Positions 44,123 through 52,954 of a DNA stretch of 64,000 nt are shown one piece after another. Below the pieces are notes generated by a model. That model saw only the letters and a program-made list of their open reading frames with translations, was not told the DNA's origin and did no database searches. The DNA is taken from assembly GCF_014635845.1 (NCBI RefSeq), contig NZ_BMDP01000002.1:496001-560000 (forward strand), read 5' to 3'. This DNA comes from Oxalicibacterium solurbis. Its GTDB lineage: Bacteria > Pseudomonadota > Gammaproteobacteria > Burkholderiales > Burkholderiaceae_D. Positions within the stretch are counted from its first letter, which is position 1. Each line of letters begins with the position of its first letter. The position numbers and the translations under genes were made by a program.

Positions 44123-45097
44123 ATGAATAAAGTTGTCCGTGGTCATATTTTGGTGACCAGCGCATCGAGAAAAATTTCTTTGATGCAAGCGGTCCGGCGG
44201 GCGGCTCATAAGATTGATGACGACATCAAAATCTTCGCTGGGGATATCGATAAGAATGCGATGGCGCGTTATGTTGCTGACGATTTTTGGGTGATGCCGA
44301 CAGTAGATACGTCAGCAATAAACGCGCTGATTGCCGGCTGCAAAAAGAGAAATATTCAAATTGTCGTGCCGACTCGTGATGGCGAACTTTTATTTTGGGC
44401 ACGTCATAAAACACATTTTGCGGCAGAGGGAATTTTCGTTCTCGTATCTGAAGAGAGTGGCATAAGAACATGTCTCGACAAGCTCGCGTTTTCTGAAATT
44501 GGATTACGGTTTGGATTGCCATTTATTCCGTCTTCGCGTAGTCCAGAAAGGCTGGGCCCTGAACCATATGTGGTCAAGGAGCGATTTGGTGCGGGGTCAC
44601 GTGCTATTGGGCTGAACTTGACCTTGGAAGAGGCTCGTGAGCATGCTCAATTTTTGAATGACCCTATTTATCAACCGTTTATAAACGGTATAGAAATAAG
44701 TGCGGATGCTTGGTTGGATAGGAATAGCAAGATAAAAGGAATCGTACTTCGTAAGCGAGATATGGTGATTTCTGGGGAGTCGGTAGTAACAACTACTTTT
44801 CAAGACTCTCAAATTGAGGCGGTTGTTATTCAGGCTCTGACTAGATTGAATTTGATGGGGCCGATTGTTATGCAAATTTTGCTTGATAGAGATAGGGGCT
44901 CTCATATTATCGAGTGTAATGCTCGATTTGGCGGCGCCTCTACGGCTTCTATTCAGGTTGGACTTGATACATTTTATTGGGGATTTCTCGAGGCGTTCGG
45001 TTTTGATTTAAACGAAAAACCTTTTGAGCGAATGCCAGGAGAAATTCGTCAAATCCGACTTACTCATGATATTTATATCGATGGTAATAATTTTTGA
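44123..45097 (+). CDS. ATP-grasp ligase-like protein
   Basis: This 324-residue ATP-grasp protein of the CarB/PylC-like group joins a carboxylate to an amine or thiol through an acyl-phosphate. An N-terminal Rossmann-like part reads ILVTSASRKISLMQAVRRA and FAGDIDKNAMARYVADDFWVMP. The grasp domain has PYVVKERFGAGSRAIGLNLT with the ATP lysine, then YQPFINGIEISADAWLD, and IECNARFGGAS with the Mg-binding Glu/Asn. The ATG at 44123 is preferred over a TTG at 44117. Its 3' end overlaps the HAD gene by 17 bases. Between pseG and pseI, a role in acylating an amino sugar is attractive but unproven. Confidence 0.82.
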   Translation: MNKVVRGHILVTSASRKISLMQAVRRAAHKIDDDIKIFAGDIDKNAMARYVADDFWVMPTVDTSAINALIAGCKKRNIQIVVPTRDGELLFWARHKTHFAAEGIFVLVSEESGIRTCLDKLAFSEIGLRFGLPFIPSSRSPERLGPEPYVVKERFGAGSRAIGLNLTLEEAREHAQFLNDPIYQPFINGIEISADAWLDRNSKIKGIVLRKRDMVISGESVVTTTFQDSQIEAVVIQALTRLNLMGPIVMQILLDRDRGSHIIECNARFGGASTASIQVGLDTFYWGFLEAFGFDLNEKPFERMPGEIRQIRLTHDIYIDGNNF

Positions 45098-45746
45098 TCT
45101 TGACGATACGCTCTATAACGAACGAACTTACGTTGAAGGTGGCATACGGGCTGTAGCTACATTTGGGGAAGAGAAATTCGGCTGGAATGGCGAAACATCT
45201 TTCCGTTTTATGATGGATGAATTGGATGCAAGGGGGCGAGGCGCTATTTTTAATCAATGGCTCTGGTCACACGATAAGTTTAGTAAGGCACTGGTTGAAC
45301 GTTGTGTTCAGGTATATCGTCAACATATTCCAATATTAGAACCGGATGAAGAAGCACTGAAATTGCTTTCAGCTATTTCAAAGTATCCTAAGTATATTGT
45401 TACCGATGGACATAAAATTGTTCAAAGAAACAAAATAATGGCGCTGGATCTTAATCATTTTTTTCGAAAAATATTTATCACTCATCGATACGGACTTCAG
45501 CATGCTAAGCCATCAATTTACTGCTTCGAAAAAATTAAAAAAATGGAAGCTTGTAATTGGCACGACATGTTTTATGTCGGTGATAACCCTTCAAAAGATT
45601 TCGTAAATTTAAATCCATTAGGCGTAAGAACTGTCAGAGTACTTACTGGCGTACATAGAGATGTAAACGCTAAGCCTGGTTACGATGCATTACATACAAT
45701 TGAAAGCTTGAAGCTATTTCCAAAATTGCTGGAACATAAATCATGA
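45081..45746 (+). CDS. HAD-superfamily hydrolase
   Basis: This 221-residue haloacid dehalogenase-type phosphatase begins at once with the catalytic motif I, IIFDLDDTLYNERTYVEGG. It has a helical C1 cap, motif II YIVTDGHKIVQRNKI, the lysine of motif III in QHAKPSIYCFEKI, and motif IV MFYVGDNPSKDFVNLNPLGV. The start ATG at 45081 lies inside the 3' end of the ATP-grasp gene, and the stop overlaps the pseI start (ATGA). Translation of ATP-grasp, HAD and PseI is thus coupled. A phosphorylated sugar or acyl donor may be the substrate, but this is inference. Confidence 0.87.
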   Translation: MVIIFDLDDTLYNERTYVEGGIRAVATFGEEKFGWNGETSFRFMMDELDARGRGAIFNQWLWSHDKFSKALVERCVQVYRQHIPILEPDEEALKLLSAISKYPKYIVTDGHKIVQRNKIMALDLNHFFRKIFITHRYGLQHAKPSIYCFEKIKKMEACNWHDMFYVGDNPSKDFVNLNPLGVRTVRVLTGVHRDVNAKPGYDALHTIESLKLFPKLLEHKS

Positions 45747-46801
45747 CTACAACATCAATAAACATAGATGGTCGCCTAGTTGGCCTAGATCAGCCTCCGC
45801 TCATTATTGCGGAAATGTCCGGAAATCATAATCATTCGCTATCGCGTGCGATGGAGATTGTCGACGCTGCTGCGGCAGCAGGAGCTCATGCACTTAAGCT
45901 TCAAACGTACACCGCGGATACGATGACTTTGAATATTAATGAAGGTGAATTCTATATTGATGATTCTTCAAGTCTTTGGGCAGGTAATTCGCTCTACAAT
46001 CTTTATTGTGAGGCTTACACTCCATGGGATTGGCACGAAGCTATTTTTAAGCGTGCTCGTGAATTGGGAATGATTCCATTTAGTACGCCTTTTGATGATA
46101 CCGCGGTGGATTTTCTTGAAGACTTGAATGTGCCTTGTTACAAGATAGCTTCTTTCGAAAATACTGATATACCGTTGATTCGAAGAGTTGCGGCCACCGG
46201 AAAACCTTTAATTATCTCTACAGGTATGGCTACTGTAGCTGAGCTCGACGAAACAGTTCGTGCGGCACGTGGGGCTGGCTGTAAAGATCTGATTTTACTC
46301 AAGTGCACAAGTACATATCCGGCGACGCCACAGAATACAAATATTCTGACGATTCCTCACATGCGTAAATTATTCAACTGCGAGATAGGATTGTCTGATC
46401 ACACGATGGGAATAGGCGTATCGGTTGCCAGTGTGTCTTTGGGGGCTACTGTGATTGAAAAGCACTTTACCTTATGTCGCGCAGACGGTGGTGTCGATAG
46501 CACTTTCTCTATGGAGCCTGCTGAATTGGCGCAGTTGGTGACAGAGAGCGAACGTGCGTGGCAGGCTTTAGGAATTATAAATTATGGGCCGACTGAGGCA
46601 GAAAAAAAATCTCTTCAACATCGTCGCTCTTTGTATGTAGTGAAAAATATCAAAATGGGAGAGGCTTTAACTCGAGAAAACGTACGCGCAATTCGCCCTG
46701 GTTTAGGTTTGCCAACGAAGTATATGGATCATGTGCTTGGAAAGCGGGTAAGTCGTGACGTGGAAAAGGGAACAGCATTGAACTGGAATTTGCTGGGATG
46801 A
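45743..46801 (+). CDS. pseI: Pseudaminic acid synthase PseI
   Basis: PseI condenses the altropyranose product of PseG with phosphoenolpyruvate to give pseudaminic acid. The 352-residue NeuB-family enzyme has PPLIIAEMSGNHNHSLSRAME, a start typical of PseI rather than NeuB. ALKLQTYTADTMTL, FSTPFDDTAVDFLEDL, YKIASFENTDIPLI, LSDHTMGIGVSVASV and EKHFTLCRADGGVDSTFSMEP follow. A C-terminal SAF/antifreeze-like domain starts at about 290 (RRSLYVVKNIKMGEALTRENVR). It is the last pse gene of the locus. Confidence 0.95.
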   Translation: MTTTSINIDGRLVGLDQPPLIIAEMSGNHNHSLSRAMEIVDAAAAAGAHALKLQTYTADTMTLNINEGEFYIDDSSSLWAGNSLYNLYCEAYTPWDWHEAIFKRARELGMIPFSTPFDDTAVDFLEDLNVPCYKIASFENTDIPLIRRVAATGKPLIISTGMATVAELDETVRAARGAGCKDLILLKCTSTYPATPQNTNILTIPHMRKLFNCEIGLSDHTMGIGVSVASVSLGATVIEKHFTLCRADGGVDSTFSMEPAELAQLVTESERAWQALGIINYGPTEAEKKSLQHRRSLYVVKNIKMGEALTRENVRAIRPGLGLPTKYMDHVLGKRVSRDVEKGTALNWNLLG

Positions 46802-46840
46802 AAGGATATTTCGCCGCTCTATTTATTTCGAGAATAAATC

Positions 46841-47833
46841 GTGTTTTCTAATAATTTGCCAAACGATATAAAAGCGATTCTTCCAGAAATTAAAATCGAT
46901 AAGCTAAGAGGTGAAGCTGATTTTTATGGAATTTCATCAGTTATCGCGAAGCAACTTGGACTACTTAAAGTGCCAAGAAGCTATTCAATGTGGCGACATG
47001 GGTGGATGCATCAGCCTCTAGAATTTGTAGAGCAAGTAATATGGCAATCTGGACATCAATTCAAGTACCTCGTCGCTACGAAAGAGCATGCGAACTTCCT
47101 GAAAACTAAAGGAATAAACAATGCAAGAGCAGTCGGATTACCGTTCGTTTATATTCCCGACCAAAAGGTACACCGTAAAAAAAATAGTCTTTTGCTTATG
47201 CCGGCACATTCATTGCCTTACGTGAATCTATCAGGCTATGACGATGAAGAGGCCATGATTTCGATGGCAATATCCCTGCAGAATGAATTTGAGTTGGTAT
47301 GTTTTTGTGTGCATGGGGATTGTGTTAAAAACGGACGATATATTAAACGGCTGGATGAGTTGCAAATTCCATGGTTTGTAGGGGCATCGGCTAGTGATTC
47401 AAACTCATTAATACGACTACGTCGCATCTTTGAGTATTTTGATGTTGTCGGTAGCAACGTCGTGGGATCACATATGGTCTATTCACAATATTGTGGAGCG
47501 CGTTTTTTTTTCATTGAACCGTACTTTACATATCGTTCAGATATGTTTCGTGAAGATCGGTTATTTCGAGAAGAGAGTCCATTAAAATCGCATCTTTTAA
47601 AATATTCGAGCCTCGAAGAAGTTAGGAAAAATTTCAAGAATTATTTTGTAAAGCCTCATGAGGCCATCTGCGATCAGGCCTTTTCCGCATCGGAATGTGG
47701 CGCTGATTGCAAAATCCCTGTGAATGAACTGCGATATCTTTTGGGATGGAGTCTTGGCGTACAACTATTGGGATTTATTCGATCCAGCTTACAAAGATGT
47801 ATCCGGTTGGGAAGTCGGCTTCGTAATTGTTAG
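46841..47833 (+). CDS. Hypothetical protein in polysaccharide locus, 330 residues
   Basis: I do not recognise a family for this protein. It starts with GTG at 46841, with a modest GAG-containing site upstream, and has no signal peptide or clear membrane helix until a weakly hydrophobic stretch near 307-319. Secondary-structure-like alternation and pieces such as YLVATKEHANFLKTKGI, NSLLLMPAHSLPYVNLSGYDDEE, ELVCFCVHGDCVKNGRYI and FDVVGSNVVGSHMVYSQYCGARFFFIEPYF hint at a GT-B-like or CDP-glycerol/polysialyl-transferase-like two-domain fold. The last phrase resembles a donor-side motif. It directly follows pseI, so a Pse-transferase role is worth testing, but no catalytic residues can be named. 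Confidence 0.6.
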   Translation: MFSNNLPNDIKAILPEIKIDKLRGEADFYGISSVIAKQLGLLKVPRSYSMWRHGWMHQPLEFVEQVIWQSGHQFKYLVATKEHANFLKTKGINNARAVGLPFVYIPDQKVHRKKNSLLLMPAHSLPYVNLSGYDDEEAMISMAISLQNEFELVCFCVHGDCVKNGRYIKRLDELQIPWFVGASASDSNSLIRLRRIFEYFDVVGSNVVGSHMVYSQYCGARFFFIEPYFTYRSDMFREDRLFREESPLKSHLLKYSSLEEVRKNFKNYFVKPHEAICDQAFSASECGADCKIPVNELRYLLGWSLGVQLLGFIRSSLQRCIRLGSRLRNC

Positions 47834-47901
47834 GGAAGTTTGGCTTTATTGATTTCTACAATTCTCTAGTGAGTCATATTTGAAGGAAGATAGGTAATGC
47901 A

Positions 47902-48807
47902 ATGCGTGTTTTTAAAAAAATAATAAGTATAGTCAGATCGATTAAAGTTATAGAGGAGAGGCTGGAGAAAATTCAGCGTACTTTAGGAAGAATTGAAGAG
48001 CGGCAGTTGGCAAATTCTCCTCATAATAAATTCAGCGATTATGAGTATCAGGTCTCATCTCAGTGGGGAGAGGACGGCTTAATTCAGTATTTAATACGCA
48101 ATGTTAAAGTCGGCAGTCCTATTTTTATTGAATTCGGTGTGGAAAATTACACCGAATCAAATACCAGATTTTTACTCACCAACAATAATTGGTCCGGCCT
48201 GGTTATAGATGGTTCTCCGGAGAATATTCAATATATTAAGGATGATCCAATCTATTGGCGTCATAACCTAAAAGCAGAGTGCGCGTTTATCGATAAGGAT
48301 AATATCAACGAGCTATTTGCAAAGAACGGTATTGCTGGTGAAATTGGTCTGCTTTCGGTTGATATTGACGGTAACGATTATTGGGTGTGGGAGGCAATCG
48401 ATTCTGTTAATCCAGCAATCGTTATCACCGAATACAATGCGCGATTTGGTGCGCAGCAGGCATTAACTGTTCCCTATGATCCGAATTTTGTGCGATCAAA
48501 AGCGCATTATTCAATGATTTACTATGGCGCTTCCTTGGCGGCGCTTTGTCAATTGGGCCAGCGCAAAGGTTATGCATTTGTTGGCTGCAATACTGCAGGG
48601 AACAATGCATTTTTCGTCCGTCGAGATTTGATGGGGGCTGCCTTAAAGGAATTGACACCCGAAGAGGGGTTTGTGGCAAACAAATTTCGGGAATCGAGAG
48701 ATGCCAATGGAGAATTGACTTTCTTAACGGTGGAGCAAGAGCAAGCATTATTGCAAACTCTGCCGTTGGTTAAAGTTGACTCCAACATTTTGGCTTCAGG
48801 TGCCTGA
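47902..48807 (+). CDS. FkbM/methyltransferase-like protein with N-terminal coiled coil
   Basis: This 301-residue protein starts with a short charged helix (KVIEERLEKIQRTLGRIEER, about 16-35) likely to be a coiled coil. The core SQWGEDGLIQYLIRN, IFIEFGVENYTESNTRFLL (glycine-poor SAM-loop-like), WSGLVIDGSPENIQYIK and GLLSVDIDGNDYWVWEAI follows the order of FkbM-type methyltransferase-like proteins. Similar proteins are common in glycan gene clusters, but their reaction is generally not established. The next gene begins two bases after the stop. AT-rich composition matches the surrounding island. Confidence 0.65.
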   Translation: MRVFKKIISIVRSIKVIEERLEKIQRTLGRIEERQLANSPHNKFSDYEYQVSSQWGEDGLIQYLIRNVKVGSPIFIEFGVENYTESNTRFLLTNNNWSGLVIDGSPENIQYIKDDPIYWRHNLKAECAFIDKDNINELFAKNGIAGEIGLLSVDIDGNDYWVWEAIDSVNPAIVITEYNARFGAQQALTVPYDPNFVRSKAHYSMIYYGASLAALCQLGQRKGYAFVGCNTAGNNAFFVRRDLMGAALKELTPEEGFVANKFRESRDANGELTFLTVEQEQALLQTLPLVKVDSNILASGA

Positions 48808-48808
48808 A

Positions 48809-49726
48809 GTGAAAAAAACGGTACTAATAACGGGGGCGCACGGTTTTCTGGGGCGACATGCAGCGCGCTATTTTGCCGATGCTGGTTATACCGTTACAGG
48901 AATCGGTCACGGCTCCTGGGATAGCAAGGAGTTCGCTCGATTCGGTTTGACGTTTTGGCATGCCGCAGATATTACTCTTGATGCATTAGTTACATATGCG
49001 GGTGAGCCGGATATGATCGTGCATTGTGCGGGAAGCGGATCCGTCGCATTTTCGATGACGCATCCATATCAAGATTACGGGCGTACGGTTTCGAGCATGG
49101 CAGCAGTCTTGGAATATGTAAGATTGCATTCACCAAAGACTTCGGTGATTTATCCATCAAGCGCTGCGGTATATGGCGTAGTCGAAAAATTGCCGATTAT
49201 GGAGGCTTCTCCATTGCATCCGGTTTCTCCTTATGGGGTACATAAACAGATTGCTGAAATGCTTTGTCAATCATACGCGAGCAGCTTTCACGTATCTGTA
49301 GCAATCATTCGGTTCTTTTCAATTTATGGCCCGGGTTTGCAAAAGCAACTTCTTTGGGATGCATGCTCAAAGGCTGAAAGAGGCGACACTGCTTTTTCAG
49401 GCACAGGCTTGGAGTTGCGTGACTGGCTGCATGTGATTGATGCTGCGTCGCTTCTTGGTGCCGTTGCGTCACATGCGTCACCAGAATGTCCTGTATTTAA
49501 TGGTGGCAGTGGCGAGGGAGTGACAGTCAAAGAGGTTCTTGACGAAATTGTGCAGGCATATGGTTTAAATAGTGGCCCGAAATTTAGTGGGAAATCTCGT
49601 CCAGGAGATCCAATAGGTTATCAAGCAGATATGGACAACACTATTCGTTTGGGCTGGAAGCCGACGATTGATTGGCGTAGCGGCGTCAGTGATTACGTCA
49701 AGTGGTTTAAGGGAGCTTGCTTATGA
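48809..49726 (+). CDS. NAD-dependent sugar epimerase/dehydratase (SDR)
   Basis: This 305-residue extended SDR acts on a nucleotide sugar. The GTG at 48809 lies just past the preceding stop and gives VKKTVLITGAHGFLGRHAARYF, the NAD-binding loop at the N terminus. The catalytic part shows VIYPSSAAVYGVVEKLPI and PVSPYGVHKQIAEMLCQSY (Tyr-x3-Lys), then IIRFFSIYGPGLQKQLLWD and LRDWLHVIDAA. This pattern is of the UDP-glucose 4-epimerase-like group, but product and substrate are not deducible. Its stop overlaps the next start (ATGA). Confidence 0.82.
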   Translation: MKKTVLITGAHGFLGRHAARYFADAGYTVTGIGHGSWDSKEFARFGLTFWHAADITLDALVTYAGEPDMIVHCAGSGSVAFSMTHPYQDYGRTVSSMAAVLEYVRLHSPKTSVIYPSSAAVYGVVEKLPIMEASPLHPVSPYGVHKQIAEMLCQSYASSFHVSVAIIRFFSIYGPGLQKQLLWDACSKAERGDTAFSGTGLELRDWLHVIDAASLLGAVASHASPECPVFNGGSGEGVTVKEVLDEIVQAYGLNSGPKFSGKSRPGDPIGYQADMDNTIRLGWKPTIDWRSGVSDYVKWFKGACL

Positions 49727-50889
49727 TCCGCGTCGGCTTTGTTCTTGAAACCGATGGCTGGATGGGGGGCATAAATTATTATCGTAATCTTTTCTCGGCG
49801 TTGAAGTTGTTGTCCTCCCCGACGATACAACCGGTTATTTTTGTCGGGACGCACGTATCTGATGACGTGTTAGGTAATTTTCGCGATGCAGAGATCGTAC
49901 GATCTCCATTGTTGGATACGCATACGTTGAGCGGAACACTTCGACGCCTCCTCAACAAGGTAACAAGCCGGCAGGATATCTTGTTGAAACAACTGCTTGT
50001 GCGCCATGACATCAAAGTCCTGTCCCATTTGGGAAGATTTTTTAATGTTGGTTCAATCAAGACGATTGGCTGGATTACCGATTTTCAGCATCTGCATTTA
50101 CCGCAATTTTTCAGTGAAAAAGAGCGTAAGCAACGCGATACGGATTTTAGGGCGATTGCGCAATATTGTGATTGCGTACTATTAAGCAGCGAGTCTGCAA
50201 AGAACGATTTGGCAAACTTTGCGCTGGCTGCACTTCCCAGAGCAAAAGTATTGCAGTTCGTGCCAGAAATTGACTCAATGCTCGAATTTACGTCGATCCA
50301 AGAATTGGAAAGTAAGTACGGGGTTACTCGCCCCTTTTTTTATGTCCCCAACCAATTCTGGATTCATAAAAATCACAGTGTCGTTATTGATGCATTAGCG
50401 CATCTTCAGGCTCAAGGTATTCAGGCGACTGTCCTTTCGACAGGAAGTACAAAAGACTATCGGCACCCGGATCATTTCGAAAAGCTGATGACTCGTATCA
50501 GCGAGCTAGGGCTGCATAATTCATTTAAAGCATTGGGCCTGGTTCCTTATAAAGACCTGCTGTCTCTGATGCATTATTCATTAGCAATAATTAACCCCTC
50601 CTTTTTTGAAGGCTGGAGCTCAACTGTAGAAGAAGCGAAGGCGCTTGGAAAAACCATATTACTGTCGAATTTGCCCGTTCATAAAGAGCAGAATCCTGCA
50701 GGGGGAATATTCTTTGATCCGAAGAATTCTCAAGAATTGGCAGAAAAAATGCATTTAATTCTTACGTCAATTGGTAATGTTTCTGATATCGATGATTTGA
50801 ATTTGAAAATTGCAGATTCTTATATTGCCGCACGATTGTCTTTTGGAGAGAAATATCAACATATAGTGGAAAGCTCCATGGGTAAGTAA
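49723..50889 (+). CDS. Glycosyltransferase family 4
   Basis: This 388-residue GT-B glycosyltransferase begins MIRVGFVLETDGWMGGINYYRNL, a family-4 N terminus. The C-terminal half shows PFFYVPNQFWIHKNHSVVIDAL and SLAIINPSFFEGWSSTVEEAKALGKTILLSNLP, where the E-x7-E pattern of GT4 is partly kept. It should add one sugar of the repeat unit at the cytoplasmic membrane face. The ATG at 49723 overlaps the preceding stop; a TTG at 49717 is an alternative. The transferred sugar is unknown. Confidence 0.85.
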   Translation: MIRVGFVLETDGWMGGINYYRNLFSALKLLSSPTIQPVIFVGTHVSDDVLGNFRDAEIVRSPLLDTHTLSGTLRRLLNKVTSRQDILLKQLLVRHDIKVLSHLGRFFNVGSIKTIGWITDFQHLHLPQFFSEKERKQRDTDFRAIAQYCDCVLLSSESAKNDLANFALAALPRAKVLQFVPEIDSMLEFTSIQELESKYGVTRPFFYVPNQFWIHKNHSVVIDALAHLQAQGIQATVLSTGSTKDYRHPDHFEKLMTRISELGLHNSFKALGLVPYKDLLSLMHYSLAIINPSFFEGWSSTVEEAKALGKTILLSNLPVHKEQNPAGGIFFDPKNSQELAEKMHLILTSIGNVSDIDDLNLKIADSYIAARLSFGEKYQHIVESSMGK

Positions 50890-50946
50890 TTTGGTTTGGA
50901 TGTAAAAACCCCTACTATTGAATGCCTCAATTCGAGAAACAATTCC

Positions 50947-52170
50947 ATGTCGAGTTGGACTATTTCCCTTCAAAGTAATCAGCTGCCTTATTCGCGCAGC
51001 ATGGTGCTGCTTCTCCTTTTTTATTCGCTTATTGCTGTATCTCCAATATTTTTTGCGTTAGGTGTACATGGGAGACACCTATTAATTTTTTCTGTGTTGT
51101 GGCTTATAGCCACATGTATTTTTAATAAACGAAAACCTAAAAAATGGTTGGCGCTAAGTGCTGGGGCATTATTTATCCCTGCACTCATTTCTTCCTTATA
51201 TTGGAATGAACCGAGGTTCGCTTTACTCCCAGCATTTTTATTTTTGGCCATGTTATTACTGGCGCAGGCGAGTTCTAAAGAGGTAGATCGCTATATCGAC
51301 TATGCGTCGTGGTTCTTAATAATAATGTTGACTGGTTGTGTGATAGGTTATTTATTAGTTTGTGTTCACATTGAGCCGGTCTTTGCATTTCAAAATCCGG
51401 ATGGAAGATTAAATTACTTTTTCTATACAACGTTTACGAACGTATACCAAGGCGACTATATTCGCCCCTCTGGAATATATGATGAGCCGGGAGCGCTATC
51501 ATTTTTTGTGTGTGCCATCGCATTTGCGAGACATAAGGCAGGTAAAAATTCGTCGATGACGTGGGTCTTGCTTGGCTTGGGATTAATCACCTTTAGTCTG
51601 ATGCATTTGATTTACTTGGCTATTTTTTTTATATCAGAAAAAGTATCTATTAAAGGGGTATTGCGGATAATTTTCTCGTTGATTATCGCTGCTGCCGTTC
51701 TGTTCTCCACAGGAGCCTGGGGAACATTTGAAGAAAAATTATTGGCTCGTTTGGATGTAGATGAAAGCGGGCGCATGGTTGGAGATAATCGTTCAACTTT
51801 AATGTTGAATGCGTTTAGAGCATTAAAAGAAGAGGAAACTGCTTGGATAGTTGGGGTCGGTCCTGAATGCACATTTAATGTTAGACAGTGCAGGGAAAAG
51901 TGGGGGGCAATGATTGCGAATCCTTTGGATCCACTTGTATCTCAAGGAATCTTACTTTCGTGGTCATATTATTTGTTCATCCTTCTAACTTGTGCTTGTC
52001 TTTTGAGAGGGAGAGACGGCCTCAAGTTTTTTGCCATTGGCTTGTTGTTTGCGCAGCGACCTTACGTATGGGTTATTGGATATAGTTTTCTTGCTGTGGT
52101 GGTTGTGTGGTTGTATTTTTCCGTTCGATCCACAAGGCAAGCAACTGCTATAACAGAAATTCCAACCTAA
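50947..52170 (+). CDS. O-antigen/polysaccharide polymerase, Wzy-like
   Basis: This 407-residue polytopic membrane protein has about ten to twelve hydrophobic segments spread over its whole length. The motif YIRPSGIYDEPGALSFFVCAIAF near 175-197 is the RxxGxxxEPG-type loop common in Wzy and ligase-like proteins. A periplasmic loop follows with LARLDVDESGRMVGDNRSTLMLNAF. It would polymerise undecaprenyl-linked repeat units in the periplasm, with the Wzz protein setting length. The start is uncertain: TTG 50896 would add 17 residues. An O-antigen ligase function is possible but less likely inside such a locus. Confidence 0.82.
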   Translation: MSSWTISLQSNQLPYSRSMVLLLLFYSLIAVSPIFFALGVHGRHLLIFSVLWLIATCIFNKRKPKKWLALSAGALFIPALISSLYWNEPRFALLPAFLFLAMLLLAQASSKEVDRYIDYASWFLIIMLTGCVIGYLLVCVHIEPVFAFQNPDGRLNYFFYTTFTNVYQGDYIRPSGIYDEPGALSFFVCAIAFARHKAGKNSSMTWVLLGLGLITFSLMHLIYLAIFFISEKVSIKGVLRIIFSLIIAAAVLFSTGAWGTFEEKLLARLDVDESGRMVGDNRSTLMLNAFRALKEEETAWIVGVGPECTFNVRQCREKWGAMIANPLDPLVSQGILLSWSYYLFILLTCACLLRGRDGLKFFAIGLLFAQRPYVWVIGYSFLAVVVVWLYFSVRSTRQATAITEIPT

Positions 52171-52189
52171 ATTTTTCACGAAAATAAGA

Positions 52190-52954
52190 ATGAAGAAAAT
52201 CCTATCCGTGAATGCGACCCCTCGAATATCGATAGTGACGGTTACCAGAAATGATGCGGTTGGTTTGACGGAAACCATCCACAGTGTATTGGAACAGGAT
52301 TATGAGAATCTTCAGTTCGTGGTGGTGGACGGGGCATCCACGGATCGTTCTGTCGACGTATTGGAATCCAAGAAAAATGAAATAGATGTGGTTCTGATAG
52401 AGCCGGATATAGGCATTTATCACGCTATGAATAAGGCGATCGATTTGGCTGACGGCGAGTGGCTTCTTTTCATGAATGCCGGAGATGTTTTTTTTAACAA
52501 AGGCAGCTTATCTTCTGCCGCAGCAAAGATCCTCGATGATATCGATGTGGTTTATGCAGACTGGATATACCGTGATTCCGGTTTCCGTGTGCAAGCCAAT
52601 TTAAAAAAATTGAATGTGAGGCATCAATCCGTTCTGTATAGAAAAGATCTGCATTCTTTATATGGGAATTATGTTGTGGGCAAGGGAGTATCTATTTCCG
52701 ACTATATTTTCTTTCTATCGATTTCTGAAAAAAAATGGATATATTCTCAAGAACCTCTCTCGATCTGTAATCAGGATGGTGTATCTGCCAGGCCGTCACA
52801 CCTTTATCAACGTATTGCCAGCGAAATTATTTATGGTAGACGAAGCCGAGTTGATGGGGCATTTATTCTTTTTGCTTATCCGATGTACAGGTTCCTCAAA
52901 AAAAGAATTTTTTTCCCGTTGATCTCTTTAATGAAACGGCGCAATCGATCATGA
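52190..52954 (+). CDS. Glycosyltransferase family 2
   Basis: This 254-residue GT-A glycosyltransferase has the fold start RISIVTVTRNDAVGLTETIHSVLEQDYENLQFVVVDGAS near 12-50, DIGIYHAMNKAIDLADGEWLLFMNAGDVF with the NAGD in place of the usual DxD, and a C-terminal hydrophobic, basic tail suitable for membrane association. It belongs to the WcaA/WcaE-like branch. Its stop overlaps the next start by four bases (ATGA), and it is the first of three GT2 genes in a row. Sugar and linkage are unknown. Confidence 0.87.
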   Translation: MKKILSVNATPRISIVTVTRNDAVGLTETIHSVLEQDYENLQFVVVDGASTDRSVDVLESKKNEIDVVLIEPDIGIYHAMNKAIDLADGEWLLFMNAGDVFFNKGSLSSAAAKILDDIDVVYADWIYRDSGFRVQANLKKLNVRHQSVLYRKDLHSLYGNYVVGKGVSISDYIFFLSISEKKWIYSQEPLSICNQDGVSARPSHLYQRIASEIIYGRRSRVDGAFILFAYPMYRFLKKRIFFPLISLMKRRNRS

